This document shows positions 52,212 through 64,000 of a stretch of 64,000 nucleotides of DNA, in pieces. The DNA is from Macrothele yani (lineage: Eukaryota > Arthropoda > Arachnida > Araneae > Macrothelidae). A program made the position numbers and the translations under genes. Below the pieces are notes generated by a model that was not told the DNA's origin, searched no databases, and saw nothing but the letters and a program-made list of their open reading frames with translations. Numbering within the stretch: the stretch's first letter is position 1; every line of letters starts with the position of its first letter. The DNA lies in contig CM076997.1 in NCBI GenBank assembly GCA_039090855.1, positions 169,662,709-169,726,708 on the forward strand, in the 5' to 3' direction.

Positions 52212-52400
52212 GAAGAAATTAACATTCCTCATAATGCATGGGAAATCGATAGAACATTGCACGCAAACAGGATATAAGTTCTGAATTGGCTTGTAACTTT
52301 TACTGGTCATTCATATAACACTTCTCAGAAAACTTGAAAATTTTATCGCCCTGGAGCGGAATCGAACCCGCATCTCCCGATTTCCGTTCGAATATGCTTA
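52212..52400 (-). mobile_element. SINE family C, inverted copy
   Basis: The head (reverse) includes GAGCGGAATCGAACCCGC, a B-box complement, near 52354. The tail runs left to CATTCCTCATAATGCATGGG. It faces the copies at 52396 and 52658. Confidence 0.75.
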
Positions 52401-52500
52401 CATGGATGACCAGTAAGAGTTACAAGCAAATTTAGAATTTATATCCTGTTTGCTTGTAATGTTCTATCGATTTCCCATGTATTATGAGGAATATTTCTTC
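52393..52500 (+). mobile_element. SINE family C tail, headless
   Basis: The tail sequence alone (TGACCAGTAAGAGTTACAAG to ATTATGAGGAATA). It is the reverse complement of 52215-52318, so the two form a palindrome of about 100-bp arms. Confidence 0.8.
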
Positions 52501-52657
52501 CTCCATTGATATATCTGAGGTACCCCGACTTGCATCCGTTTCTGGATGGGAGTTGGGTCAAAACGCTACGAGGAAGCGGGGATGCTTCGATTAGCGAAAA
52601 TCTCAGGATGCTCAGATTCCTAAGCTAAGTTTGCTTAGTCTCAGTTGCTTGGAACTT

Positions 52658-52840
52658 CCCTGTCCTAAGTGGTGCAACGGTTAGCATACTCGTACGGAAA
52701 TCGGGATTTGCAGGTTCGATTCCAGCTCCAGGGCAATAAAATTTTAAAGTTTTCTGAGAGGTGTTACGTGGTTGACCAGTAACAGTTACAAGCAAATTCA
52801 GAATTTATATTCTATTTGCTTTGAATATTCTGTTTTCTGG
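52658..52840 (+). mobile_element. SINE family C, sense copy
   Basis: A tRNA-like head with A box TAAGTGGTGCAACGGTTAGC and B box GGTTCGATTCC, outer pairing CCCTG/CAGGG (52658 to about 52733), then AATAAAATTTTAAAGTTTTC and the family tail to about 52840. Confidence 0.82.
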
Positions 52841-52844
52841 AAGA

Positions 52845-54437
52845 AAGATGGGACCTTCTTGTGGACTTCATGACGAAAAGGCACCTCGATCGGGTGTGAG
52901 GAAACTTTGTAGAAATTGAAAAATCTAGTACACACAGTTCGCCCACCAAAAATATGAATGAGATACTCGTTCTTCACGATAACTCCAGACCTCACACTAT
53001 TTTGTGAACACAGCAAGCAATTACATAATTGGGATAGACTGTTTTACCTATCCCCCTCATAGCACGTATTTCGCCCTTTGACTAACGTATGTCTTGCCGT
53101 ATAAAATACTCACTTTGACCACGTAATTTTGTTGACGACGACGAGCTGATGCACAGCTTTCGTGAGGATCTTTAGCTAGGAGACTTATGAGACTGGCATA
53201 TACTATCTAACCCAGTGATGAACATAATGTATTCGAAACGGTGGAGACTATGAAGGAAAATAATATGATGTTTACTAAACAATCAGGCCTAATCCAAATA
53301 ACAACCATTGTTGCTTGAATTTAATTTCCTGAACAAAACACTTGGAGGTACTACTTTCGCCCCGAACCTCGTGTTCAGTATAGCCATTAACTGCGGAACT
53401 GAAATCATTTGCATATGACAGTGGCGATTCGCATTCTCCTAACTATTCGATTCCTCTGGTTGCCAGGCGTCGTGCACGGAAAACGAACGTTTTTGTGAAT
53501 TTCATGTAGTGTAATTAGCGTCGATTTATAAATAGCATCGAAAGGCTTTTTCGCTTATTGCAATCTGTAGAGCGTGAGGAACAACACGATTTATATACTA
53601 TCTGCGTTTTCAGCAGTCGTTGGACAAAAATAAACTGCAGCATGTGGAAGTTAAAATTGAGGTGATAATAAATTTCATTTATTTTATTGATTTTGATTGT
53701 TGGAGATAAAGAAAACAGCCTTGAAAACTTCATGTTCACTTTCCTTTACTATAATACAGAGTGCAGTGCAATGCAAATCGATCATATTCCTCGCATTTCT
53801 GACCACAAAAAGAAAAGTACGTTGCACGAAACCTGTTTATTTTTATTTTTGTAACGGATGATAATTTAAGCAGAGAGAGAAGACTCCGCACCACATAGGA
53901 CCATTTTTATCACTTCAAGCGAAAAAAAACAAAAACGAACGGTGCCGAAAGGAATGGTAATCTCTGCGGTTTCCACGGCAGACGTCAGTAAAAAAGAGCT
54001 CCGTGACAGAACCACCATACGAAATTAACTAATTATCTGTTGAGCTAATCATTTAACTAATATTGATCTGCTGTGAATCGTTAATGTCTTTGGTTTAACT
54101 ATTCCGCATTTCGCAATCGCTTTTTCTAAAGAACTAGCGAAATATATTTGCAACTGATATACCACACGACGTTTTTATATTGTATGTGTTAATTTAACTT
54201 AAACACGTCGTATAAAAGTTTAGGAGATGTACTTAGAACATTTTTATTGTATGTGTTAATTTGCAATTATAATAATTTTCGTGCCTGTCTAACAAGTACA
54301 TCTCAGACGTTTATGTAAAGAATTCTTGCAGGTGATGCGAATGTTGCATAATATCTGCAGGTACTACTGTTCTTAAGGGATATAGAATTCAAGAAGATCG
54401 AAAAATAAAAACAAAACACTTGTTTTCATTTAAGTTT
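52845..54437. other. No gene recognised
   Basis: AT-rich. A TTGTATGTGTTAATTT word occurs at 54179 and 54246, and GAGATGTACTT/AAGTACATCTC form an inverted pair (54223 and 54294). Confidence 0.4.
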
Positions 54438-57400
54438 CCCACACTCACCAACCCGCTTGGCCAGCGTGGTGAGTTATGGCCAAACACCTCCAAAATGACT
54501 CTACAACTTAAATCTTGGCCCTCAGTCTCCGGCAGCTGGAATGTACCTGGCCAAGGCAGCGGCCAGTGCGACATGAAAACAGAGGGTGCTAAGAATCTCC
54601 GGAGGACCGGACTAGGCTGCCATCTGATGCTGACCTTGGCTACGTATAACGGACGCTCCCTATCTTCTGATTCAAGGCTTGAATTGGAAGAGGAACTACA
54701 AAGGATCAAGTGGGACATCATCGGGCTAAGTGAGGTAAGGAGAAAAGGAGAAGATCTCATTGAACTGAAATGTGGACATCTCTTCTACTATCGTGGGACT
54801 GATACTGGCAGAACTAGTGGTGTTGGATTTATAATAAACAAGAAACTGAAGGATAAAGTTGTAGAAGTTGAAAGTTCCTCTGACCGAGCTGCACGACTCG
54901 TTATCCAACTCTCGAGAAGATACCAGGCTCAGATTATTCAAACTTATGCACCCACCACAAGTCATGCTGAAGAAGAAATTGAAGAATTTTATGAGGAAAT
55001 TCGTGATCTAAATAATAAAGGTAAGCAGCACTTGAAGATAACTATGGGAGATTTCAATGATGCAAAAATAGGGCAACGGCAACAGAATGAAACTTCAGTA
55101 GGTAAATTCGGTCATGGCAACAGAAACCAGCGTGGAAATACTCTCGTTGAGTTTGCAGAGGCAGAAGGATTTTTCATCTTGAACTCCTTTTTCAAGAAAA
55201 AGCCACCCAGGAAATGGACATGGAGACATCCAATTGGGACGACAAGTGAAATTGATTTTATTATGTGTAACAAAAAATTCGTCATCGAAGACTGCAGTGT
55301 GCTGAACAAGTTCAACACAGGTAGTGACCATAGATTGGTGAGATGTAAGATGCACCTCAACCCTAAACTGGAACGTGGCAAGCTCATAAGACAAACAAAA
55401 TGTATTGACATAACCAACCTTAAAAAACACCATAATACTTTCAAGTTGGAACTGAAGAACAGATTCTCTGCTTTAGAAGGCCTAACATCGGAAGAAGTGG
55501 ATATTTCGGAAGTTAACAGAAAAGTAACCAAAGCTCTTATGGAAACAGCAACAAAATTAGATGGGTCTAAGAACAAGTTGCATGTGAACAAATTATCAGG
55601 AAAAACCAAAATGTTGATGCAAAAAAGAAGAGAGATGAGGACAACTAAAGAAGATGTGACTTCCAAAGTGGAATATATAGAGCTATGCAAGACAGCACGA
55701 AAAAGTATCACTGAAGACGTAAGGAAATTCAACTGCGAGCTAGTGAGGAAAGCAATTGAAAACAACCAAACCTTAAGATAGCAAAGGGACATCTCAGTAA
55801 GGGAAGAAAACAGATTATGGCTCTGAGAAAAGAAGATGGTTCTATAACAAGAAATAGAGGCGAAATTTTGACAAGAGTGAAAGATTTCTACTCTAAATTA
55901 TATGAAAGGGATGATACATGTACTCCAGACATCATGAAAGGTACCAGAGTTCTTCCAGTCCTCCCAGCAGAAGTTGCTCATGCAATCAAGAACATGAAGC
56001 GGGGGAAAGCTCCAGGAGAAGATGGAATTACTATAGACATCATACAAGAAGCAAGTGGAGAAATTGAAACAGTACTCGCCCAAATTTTCACTCGATGCCT
56101 TAATGAAGGGAAGATTCCTGGGGATTGGAACAATGCTACAATGATCCTGCTACATAAAAAAGGTGACATTGAGGATCTCAGGAACTACAGACCTATCAGC
56201 CTCCTATCAGTGGTTTATAAAATCTTCACTAAAGTTCTTTCACACCGCTTGAAGGTAACACTGGACATGGCTCAACCGAGATAACAAGCTGGATTCAGGA
56301 GTGGCTACAGCACAATAGATCATATCCACGTGCTGAGAGAACTAATTGAAAGAGCGAGGGAATATGAACTTCCATTGTGCATGGCTTTTATCGATTATGA
56401 AAACGCGTTTGATTCGGTGAAACCATCAGCAGTTACCACGGCTCTGAAATCCTGCGGTATTGAAGATGCATACATTAATATTATTAATAACATCTATGAA
56501 AATGCAAGTTCAAAGATTCGGCTGTTTGAAAATACAACACACATAAAAATTGGAAAGGGAGTGAGACAAGGTGACACCATATCTCCGAAGCTCTTTAATG
56601 CCACATTGGAAATGGTCTTTCAATCACTGAACTGGGAAAACAAAGGGATAAAGATTAATGGAGATTACCTAACCCCCTTCGTTTTGCTGATGACGTAGTC
56701 ATTTTTGCAACTACCCCATCAGAGCTGCAGAGTATGATCCAGGAACTTGCTGACAAGAGTAAAGAAGTGGGATTAAAAATGAACTTTGGGAAGACAAAAG
56801 TGATGTTCAATGCTTTTACAAGAAATGAAGATTTATCGATTGATGGAGAAAAACTGGAGATAACAGATACGTATGTTTATCTTGGACAGCAGATATCAAG
56901 TGAGGGTCACATTGATGAAGAAATTAATCGGCGTACAAAACTTGCCTGGAGAGCTTTTGGAAGAAACAGCATTATTTTCAAGAGCAATATGCCATTATGT
57001 CTTAAAAGAAAAGTGTTTGATCAATGCATCCTTCCAGTGCTTACGTATGGTGCAGAGACGTGGACCTTAACTAAAAGAGACATACAAAGGCTGCAGACAA
57101 CTCAAAGAGGCATGGAGAAGTGCATACTTGGTATAACCAGGAGAGATAAGAAGAGGAACTCGTGGATCCGAAAAATGACGAGAGTGCAAGACATCATGAT
57201 CAGAGTTAAATCACTGAAATGGCAATGGGCTGGACATACTGCCAGAAGGACAGACCATAGATGGACAGCCGAAATTTTAGATAGGATTCCAAGGGACAGG
57301 AAAAGACCCAGAAAAAGACCACATGGGAGATGGGTGGATGAAATTCGTAAATATGCGGGAGTGACATGGAGGAGACTGGCACAAGATAGACCGTTGTGGA

Positions 57401-57466
57401 GGAAACTTGTGGAGACTATCGTCCAGCAGTGGATTGATAATGGTTGACAATGATGATGATGATGAC
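54438..57466 (+). mobile_element. RTE LINE, copy B (5'-truncated)
   Basis: It begins within the leader at CCCACACTCACCAACCCGC and ends in an (ATG)n tail. About 97 percent similar by eye to copies A and C. No target duplication was seen. Confidence 0.93.
54495..57447 (+). pseudogene. RTE endonuclease-RT, copy B, three lesions
   Basis: The endonuclease is open with an extra D codon after DFN (DFNDAKIG). Lesions: a one-base deletion near 55775 after ENNQ, a stop at 56281 in the QPRE-QAGF motif, and a one-base deletion near 56677 just before FADD, which removes the catalytic box from frame. The C-terminal 237 codons (56734-57447) are open. Confidence 0.93.
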
Positions 57467-57471
57467 TTACT

Positions 57472-60400
57472 GGGATGTAAGGTCAGGTGATGCGTAACAT
57501 CACAGCCTCTCCTTGACAAATGTCAATCCCGCCTTCTCGTGGTGCATCCTGTTCCCACTAAAGGGCTCTGACGACCGCCAATAGCGGTATAACTATACCA
57601 TCGGGATTAGAGGAAATTCTATACCACACTCACCAACCCGCTTGGCCAGCGTGGTGAGTTATGGCCAAACCCCTCCAAAATGATTCCACAACTTAAATCT
57701 TGGCCCTCAGTCTCCGGCAGCTGGAATGTACCTGGCCAAGACAGCGGCCAGTGCGACATGAAGGCAGAGGGTGCTAAGAATCCCCGGAGGACCGGACTAG
57801 GTTGCCATCTCATGCTAACCTTGGCTACGTATAATGGACGCTCCCTATCTTCTGATTCAAGGCTTCTTGAATTGGAAGAGGAACTACAAAGGATCAAGTG
57901 GGACATCGTGGGGCTAAGTGAGATAAGGAGAAAATGAGAAGATCTCATCGAACGGAAAAGTGGACATCTCTTCTACTATCGTGGGACAGATACTGGCAGA
58001 ACTAGTGGTGTTGGATTTATAATAAACAAGAAACTGAAGGATAAAGTTGTAGAAGTTGAAAGTTCCTCTGTCAGAGCTGCACGACTTTTTATCCAACTCT
58101 CGAAAAGACACCAGGCTCAGATTATTCAAACTTATGCACCCACCACAAGTCATCCTGAAGAAGAAATTGAAGAATTTTATGAGGAAATTTGTCATCTAAA
58201 TAATAAAGGTAAGCAGCACTTGAAAATAATTATGGGAGATTTCAATGCAAAAATAGGGCAACGGCAACAGAATGAAACTTCAGTAGGTAAATTCGGTCAC
58301 GGCAACAGAAACCAGCGTGGAAATACTCTCGTTGAGTTTGCAGAGGCAGAAGGGTTTTTCATCTTGAACTCCTTCTTCAAGAAAATGCCACACAGGAAAT
58401 GGACATGGAGACATCCAAATGGGACGACAATTGAAATTGATTTTATTATGTGTAACAAAAAATTCGTCATAGAAGACTGCAGTGTGCTAAACAAGTTCAA
58501 CACAGGTAGTGACCATAGATTGGTGAGATGTAAGATGCACCTCAACACTAAACTTGAACGTGGCAAGCTCATAAGACAAACAAAATGTATTGACATAACC
58601 AACCTTAAAAAACACCATAATACCTTCACGTTATAACTGAAGAACAGGTTCTCTGCTTTAGAAGGCCTAACATCGGAAGAAGTGGATATTTCTGAAGTTA
58701 ACAGAAAAGTAACCAAAGCTCTTATGGAAACAGCAACAAAATTAGCTGGGTCTAAGAACAAGTTGCATGTAAACAAATTATCAGGAAAAACCAAAATGTT
58801 GATGCGAAAAAGAAGAGGGATGAGGACAACTAAAGAAGATGTGACTTCCAAAGTGGAATATATAGAGCTATGCATGACAGTAAAAAAAGTATCACTGAAG
58901 ACGTAAGAAAATTCAACTGTGAACTAGTGAGGAAAGGAATTGAAAACAACCAATGCCTAAAGATAGCAAAGGGACATCTCAGTAAGGCAAGAAAACAGAT
59001 TATGGCACTGAGAAAGGAAGGTGGTTCTGTAACAAGAAATAGAGGCGAAATTTTGACAAGAGTGAAAGATTTCTACTCCAAATTATATGAAAGGGATGAT
59101 ACATGCACTCCAGACATCATAAAAGATACCAGTACCAGAGTTCCTCCAGTCCTTCCAGCAGAAGTTGCACATGCAATCAAGAACATGAAGCTGGGAAAAG
59201 CTCCAGGAGAAGATGGAATTACTGTAGACATCATACAAGAAACAAGTGGAGAAATCGAAACAGTACTCGCCCAAATTTTCACTCGATGCATTAATGAAGG
59301 AAAGATTCCTGAGGATTGGAACAATGCTACAATGATCCTGCTACATAAAAAAGGTGACATTGAGGATCTCAGGAACTACAGACCTATCAGCCTCCTATCA
59401 GTGGTTTATAAAATCTTCACTAAAGTTCTGTCACTCCGCTTGAAGGCAACACTGGACATGGCTCAACCGAGAGAACAAGCTGGATTCAGGAGTGGCTACA
59501 GCACAATAGATCATATCCACGTACTGAGAGAACTAATTGAAAGAGCGTGGGAATATGAACTTCCATTGTGCATGGCTTTTATCGATTATGAAAACGCCTT
59601 TGATTCGGTGAAACCATCAGCAGTTACAATGGCTCTGAAAACCTGCCGTATTGAAGATGCATACATTAATATTATTAATAACATCTATGAAAATGCAAGT
59701 GCAAAGATTCGGCTGTTTCAAAATACAACACACATAAAAATTGGAAAGGGAGTGAGACAAGGTGACACCATATCTCCGAAGCTCCTTAATGCCACATTGG
59801 AGGGTGTTTTTCAGTCGCTGAGCTGGGAAAACAAAGGGATAAAGATTAATGGAGATTATCTAACCCACCTTGGTTTTGCTGATGACGTAGTCATTTTTGC
59901 AACTACCCCATCAGAGCTGCAGAGTATGATCCAGGAACTTGCTGACAAGAGTAAAGAAGTGGGATTAAAAATGAACTTTCAGAAGACAAAAGTGATGTTC
60001 AATGCTTTTACAAGAAATGAAGATTTATCGATTGATGGAGAAAAGCTGGAGATAACAGACACGTACGTTTATCTTGGACCGCAGATATCAAGTGAGGGTC
60101 ACATTGATGAAAAAATTAATAGGCGTACAAAACTTGCCTGGAGAGCTTTTGGAAGAAACAGCATAATTTTCAAGAGCAATATGCCATTATGTCTTAAAAG
60201 AAAAGTGTTTGATCAATGCATCCTTCCAGTGCTTACGTATGGTGCAGAGACGTGGACCTTAACTAAAAGAGACGTACAAAGGCTACAGACAACTCAAAGA
60301 AGCATGGAGAGGTGCATTCTTGGTGTAACCAGGAGAGATAAGAAGAGGAACTCGTGGATCCGAAAAATGACAAGAGTGGAAGACATCATGATCAGAGTTA

Positions 60401-60658
60401 AATCCCTGAAATGGCAATGGGCTGGACATACTGCCAGAAGGACAGATCATCGATGGACAGCCGAAATTTTAGATAGGATTCCAAGGGACAGGAAAAGACC
60501 CAGAAGAAGACCACATGGGAGATGGGTGGATGAAATTCGAAAGTATGCAGGTGTGACATGGAGGAGACTGGCACAAGACAGACCGTTGTGGAGGAAACTT
60601 GTGGAGACCTTCGTCCAGCAGTGGATTGATAATGGTTGACAATGATGATGATGATGAT
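57472..60658 (+). mobile_element. RTE LINE, copy C (full-length)
   Basis: It starts GGGATGTAAGGTCAGG, 12 bp or so after the tail of copy B, and ends in an (ATG)n tail. It sits head to tail with copies B and D. Confidence 0.93.
57680..60639 (+). pseudogene. RTE endonuclease-RT, copy C, RT domain intact
   Basis: Same frame as copy A from MIPQLKSWPSVSGSWNVPGQ. Stops at about 57935 (G to T in RRKGED) and about 58634 (G to T in KLELKN). A one-base deletion near 58886 shifts the frame, after which 589 codons (58870-60639) cover the whole RT, including FIDYENAFD and FADD. Here the residue before FADD is G (HLGFADD) instead of R. Confidence 0.93.
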
Positions 60659-60665
60659 GATATAC

Positions 60666-60988
60666 ATGCTACATAAAATAGGTGACATTGGGGATCTCAG
60701 GAACTACAGGCCCATCAGCCTTCTATCAGTGGTTTACAAAATCTTCACTAAGGCTATTTTACATCGCTTGAAGATAACACTGAATCCAGCTTGTTCCTTG
60801 GCTGAATCCAGCTAAGGGAACAAGCTGGATTCAGGAGTGGCTACATAGATCATATCCATGTACTGAGAGAAATAACTGAAAGAACAAGGGAATATGAACT
60901 CCAATTATGCATGGTTTTTATAGATTATGAAAAGGCCTTTGATTCCGTGAAACCATAAGCCGTTACAATGGCTTTGAAATCTTGCGGT
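60666..60988 (+). mobile_element. RTE LINE, older fragment D
   Basis: It matches RT coding sequence from CTACATAAA-GGTGACATT to TCTTGCGGTATT with more divergence than A to C. It contains an inverted duplication at 60783-60835 where GAATCCAGCTTGTTCC and its reverse complement flank 18 bp. Truncated at both ends. Confidence 0.88.
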
Positions 60989-60989
60989 A

Positions 60990-61036
60990 TTAGTCAGAAG
61001 CAAACACTTAGGCAATTGCGCCACCAGTGCGGCACT
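60990..61036 (-). mobile_element. SINE family A head fragment
   Basis: Only the 5' tRNA-like end remains (reverse of GCCGCACTGGTGGCGCAATT). Confidence 0.65.
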
Positions 61037-61102
61037 AAGATTAAATTATTGTTATTGACGTTGGATCTGATATCAGAACCTGAAGAACGCAAAGAATTAG
61101 TA

Positions 61103-62419
61103 CAAAGGCCGTTCCATAAAAACTGAGTAATATTTTTTTGAGTTGGCAACAGTGCGAAATGGAAAATAACCACGCAGACCACTAACTCTATTAAGAAAGC
61201 ATCTATGGCAACAGTTATTAGCCGCGGCAGACGATTCTGGTTTTGTTATTGCGTAGTTGTTTAAGATACGCTGCGTTTCTCCACATGTAGCTATGGAGGT
61301 GAGTGATTCAGAGTTAAGTAGTGAAATGCGTTGTGCGATAAGATTTTGCTATCGTTTGGGTAAAACAGCTCCAAAAACAGTTGATTTAATAAAAAAAGCT
61401 TACAAAGATAAATGTATGGGTAAGTCAACGATTTTTAGATAGCTCCATGAATTTAAAAAAGGGCGTTTGTCGTCAGAACTCGCTCCTTGACCTAGTCGAC
61501 CTGCAAGCGTTGTTACTGATTATTAACACTGTTTGGGTAATCCTGCAATACGATCGACGAATGATGTGTGAAGACATGGCAGCGCCAACTAATATTTCAA
61601 AAACTTCGACATTCCGCATTCTACGCGAAAAATTACTGCTGCATCGTGTGTGTTCCAGATGAATACCTCATCACCTGACGAGAGAACAATTGTTAGCCAG
61701 AGTTCAGGTGTGTCATGAGTAGAAACAAATGATTGCAAAGGATCCAGACTTTCTAAACACGGTAATGACTGCCATTGAAACATGGGTCCACTATTTCGAC
61801 CTCCTCCCGAAGTGTGTAACGAGTATCTGGAAACACACAGGCTCGCCTCCTCCGAAAAGTCCTCCAAACCAAATCAGCTGGGAAGGTGATGACGATAATT
61901 TTCTTTGATCATAAAGGTGTAGTCTACCAGCATTCCGTTCCTCTGCAAATTACTGTCAATGCTGAGCATTACATTTCAGTCTTGAAGCGTCTGCGACGAC
62001 ACATATCGATTAGGCGACCGGAACTAGTGGGCAAATGGACCCCACACCGTGATAACGCCCGCCCACATGTGGCTGCTTGTGTTCAACAGTTTCTTACGAA
62101 ATGCAGTACTGAAATCATGCCACAACCTGTCTATAGTCCTGACCTACCCCCGTGCGATTTCTCGTTGTTTCCAACAATGAAGAAGTTCCGTGGTGCAACA
62201 TTCAACACAGATGCTGATGTTATTCAAGCTGTACAGGCGTCGCTGAAGCGACTTCCACAAAATGCCTTCGCCATATGCTTTGAAAAGTAGACTGAACGAT
62301 GAGACAGTTGCTTATCATCCAAGGGAAGATACTTTGAGGAAGAATAATATCTATTTTGCTGAACCCATATTTCTTCACTTTGTGAGATTTTACTCTCAGT
62401 TTTTGTGGAGCGGCTGTTG
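61103..62419 (+). mobile_element. mariner element, complete ends (1317 bp)
   Basis: TIRs CAAAGGCCGTTCCATAAAAA (61103) and, reversed, CAACAGCCGCTCCACAAAAA (62419), then CTGAG. TA flanks at 61101-61102 and 62420-62421. The length is typical of mariner. Confidence 0.92.
61292..62340 (+). pseudogene. mariner transposase, multiply broken
   Basis: It starts MEVSDSELSSEMRCAIRFCY, with GKTAPKTVDLIKKAYKD and STIFR as the first helix-turn-helix, then a stop at the W position. The middle is out of frame. The frame at 61886-62290 is open: FFDHKGVVYQHSVP, PHRDNARPHVAA (second catalytic D) and PVYSPDLPPCDFSLFPTMKK (third D). The tail ERWDSCLSSKGRYFEEE follows a stop near 62288. Confidence 0.92.
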
Positions 62420-62424
62420 TATAA

Positions 62425-62960
62425 TAAGCTATCCGCGCCGTGCGTAACCCTCCCAAGCAACAGGCAGACATTCTAACCACTTGCCAATATTAATGTGAAT
62501 AGGCAATAGTGCTTTACTTGTGCACATATTTGATGAAAGTATGAAACATAGTCGCAAACTTACTCTTCTAAAGAGGCATGGCAGTGTGACAAAGCTCGCG
62601 AGTGTGATGTTGTCTCATTCGGCTTAGACAAAGAGGAAAGGAGGGCAATCTAAGAACGGATTTGGCGGAACGGCAAAGAAAGGGATAATATAAAACAGCA
62701 TCCAGGAAGGCAAGGGTTTGGGAAACGGTAAGAGTAACAAAAAAAGGTTTCATTTTTATAAGTACATCAGTTAAATTTCTTTTTATCTCTTTTCATCTTC
62801 CTACTAAACGGCAGGCAGACAACCTGAGGTAACCAGGAACAAAAGTTTAATAGACCAGTTTCCTCTAGTAGCCTTTTCCCCTACGAGAGAAAGCAGCAGC
62901 CTGATTGCCGCAGCTATAACATTACAGAGGAAGGGGTTTTCTCCTTTTGTCATGCAGCAA
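62425..62960. other. No feature recognised
   Basis: Spacer without a supported gene. Confidence 0.4.
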
Positions 62961-62964
62961 TTTT

Positions 62965-63150
62965 TTTAGGTTTGGGAATTTAACGTTCGCCGTGAGCAAG
63001 CCGACGCCCGTCCCAAATTTGGTCTCATTTGTTCCAGGGAACGATAGAAAACAGTGCCATAGCACAAACACACCATCCCTGCCTGACACGTGATTCGAAC
63101 CCGGGCTCTCTCTGACGAATGGTGAGAAGCCATCTGACATCCGGAATGGC
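62965..63150 (-). mobile_element. SINE family A, diverged
   Basis: The body is shortened by about 25 bp (CAACTCAATGGGCTATAAGC missing) and the head decayed, but GTGATTCGAACCCGGG and GTTCCAGGGAA are clear. Confidence 0.8.
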
Positions 63151-63154
63151 TATG

Positions 63155-64000
63155 CAGTGAATGAATGAGAACCCATTTAGCATTTCAACCGAGAACTAAT
63201 TTCCTTACGTAACGACACTGAACATAAAAGGAAATGGATGTTCGAACGTTGAAAGGCTGTGCGAATGTAATGGGAAGTTAACAAACTTTGCCTTGTCGTC
63301 CTTGGGACTTAGTGCCTCGAAGCGATGCGGAAGTTTTTATGAGAGGAACGCGATACTTGAATGCTGTGAGTGGTCAATGTGACTGTTAAAATGAGCTCAC
63401 AGGAGAGCGTAATTAATACGTGGAAGGCATCTATCTGTATAAGAGTTGCGGAAGTAGTGGGAGATTACAAACTTTAAGAACATTTAGGACAGTGGCGAAA
63501 AGCAAAGAAGCCTGCTTCCCCAAACAAATAAGCGAAGTGGAATTCCTATCGTGGTTCTTGCCCTGAATCGGAATCCCCTTTGCAATTAATAACTTTCCTG
63601 AGGTTAGAGGAATGAAAGCAGGCCTGGTAATACAAGGTATGGCTCATTCAACTTTTACAGTTCCCTGTTTAAATAATAATCACAAGGAACTAAATATAGC
63701 TACTTCTCACAATAAATTTATTAATATCGAAAGTAGTTTATCTGGAAAACGCAATTTAAGTTCTCTAGCAAGAAATTATGATGAGTTATTTTCCTTTGTT
63801 ATTAACCAGTTAGTGTTATTAAGGCACCGGTTGTATAGGAATATCGGTTAAGGAATGAACATCAAATTTGATAGAGTTTAATGAATAATACGAAACGTCT
63901 GCTGACTTTCGAGATCTTATTTAAGGCAAATGGTTACGTTTACAACAAGAAAACAATTGGTTACGTAAATTTCCGATGCGTGCTATATAATCTATATAAT
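63155..64000. other. No feature recognised
   Basis: A 79-codon plus ORF (63612-63851) rich in N and S has no recognised family. Confidence 0.4.

Overview
The window is eukaryotic, AT-rich, intron- or intergenic-like DNA, most likely from an arthropod. The evidence for that is the spliced exon of a Cys-loop ligand-gated channel, the crowd of Tc1 and mariner elements, a Jockey-like LINE, RTE-clade LINEs, several tRNA-derived SINE families and miniature LTR elements. I see no bacterial operon, rRNA or CRISPR array. Nearly everything recognisable is a transposable element or its remains. The only well-supported host coding sequence is one 236-nt exon at 27600-27835 (minus strand). A FLYWCH-type zinc-finger fragment (31172-31396) and a possible first exon at 17089-17180 are weaker.

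Layout. 0.7-3.4 kb: Tc1 remains and two SINE families. 6.3 kb: a SINE with a perfect 14-bp target duplication. 7.8-13.5 kb: a minus-strand gag-like ORF with an expanded 24-bp minisatellite, then a decayed Jockey-like LINE interrupted by a short TIR element. 13.5-15.3 kb: an LTR-like promoter segment, a miniature LTR element carrying a tRNA-like sequence, and a 51-bp in-frame repeat. 16.7-22.5 kb: another tRNA-shaped sequence, Tc1 pieces, a 145-bp tandem array, and a three-level nest (mariner, SINE inside it, solo LTR inside the SINE). 22.5-28.7 kb: AT-rich repeats plus the channel exon. 28.7-30.3 kb: a nearly complete Tc1 element. 31-33.9 kb: FLYWCH fragment, Tc1 shard, Helitron helicase shard, SINE. 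34.0-35.5 kb: the most striking object, a tandem array of five identical-length 180-bp LTRs and four internal domains, flanked as one block by a 4-bp duplication, every LTR holding a 72-nt tRNA-like module. 38 kb: mariner fragment. 40.7-49.1 kb: five mobile elements packed end to end in TA-rich DNA, ending with an RTE LINE that has one stop codon. 50.7-51.9 kb: Tc1. 52.2-52.8 kb: a third SINE family in inverted and direct copies. 54.4-61.0 kb: three further RTE copies head to tail. 61.1-62.4 kb: mariner.

How it fits together. There is no operon or pathway. The story is one of element activity: young RTE copies, DNA transposons with preserved TIRs and TA duplications but disabled transposases, and non-autonomous passengers. 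The candidate for an undescribed system is the tRNA-bearing miniature LTR element. Its LTR contains internal Pol III A and B boxes. The array sense strand has no run of four T, so a Pol III transcript could cross whole units. The tRNA fold, including an odd palindromic anticodon arm, is kept by compensatory changes between distant copies.
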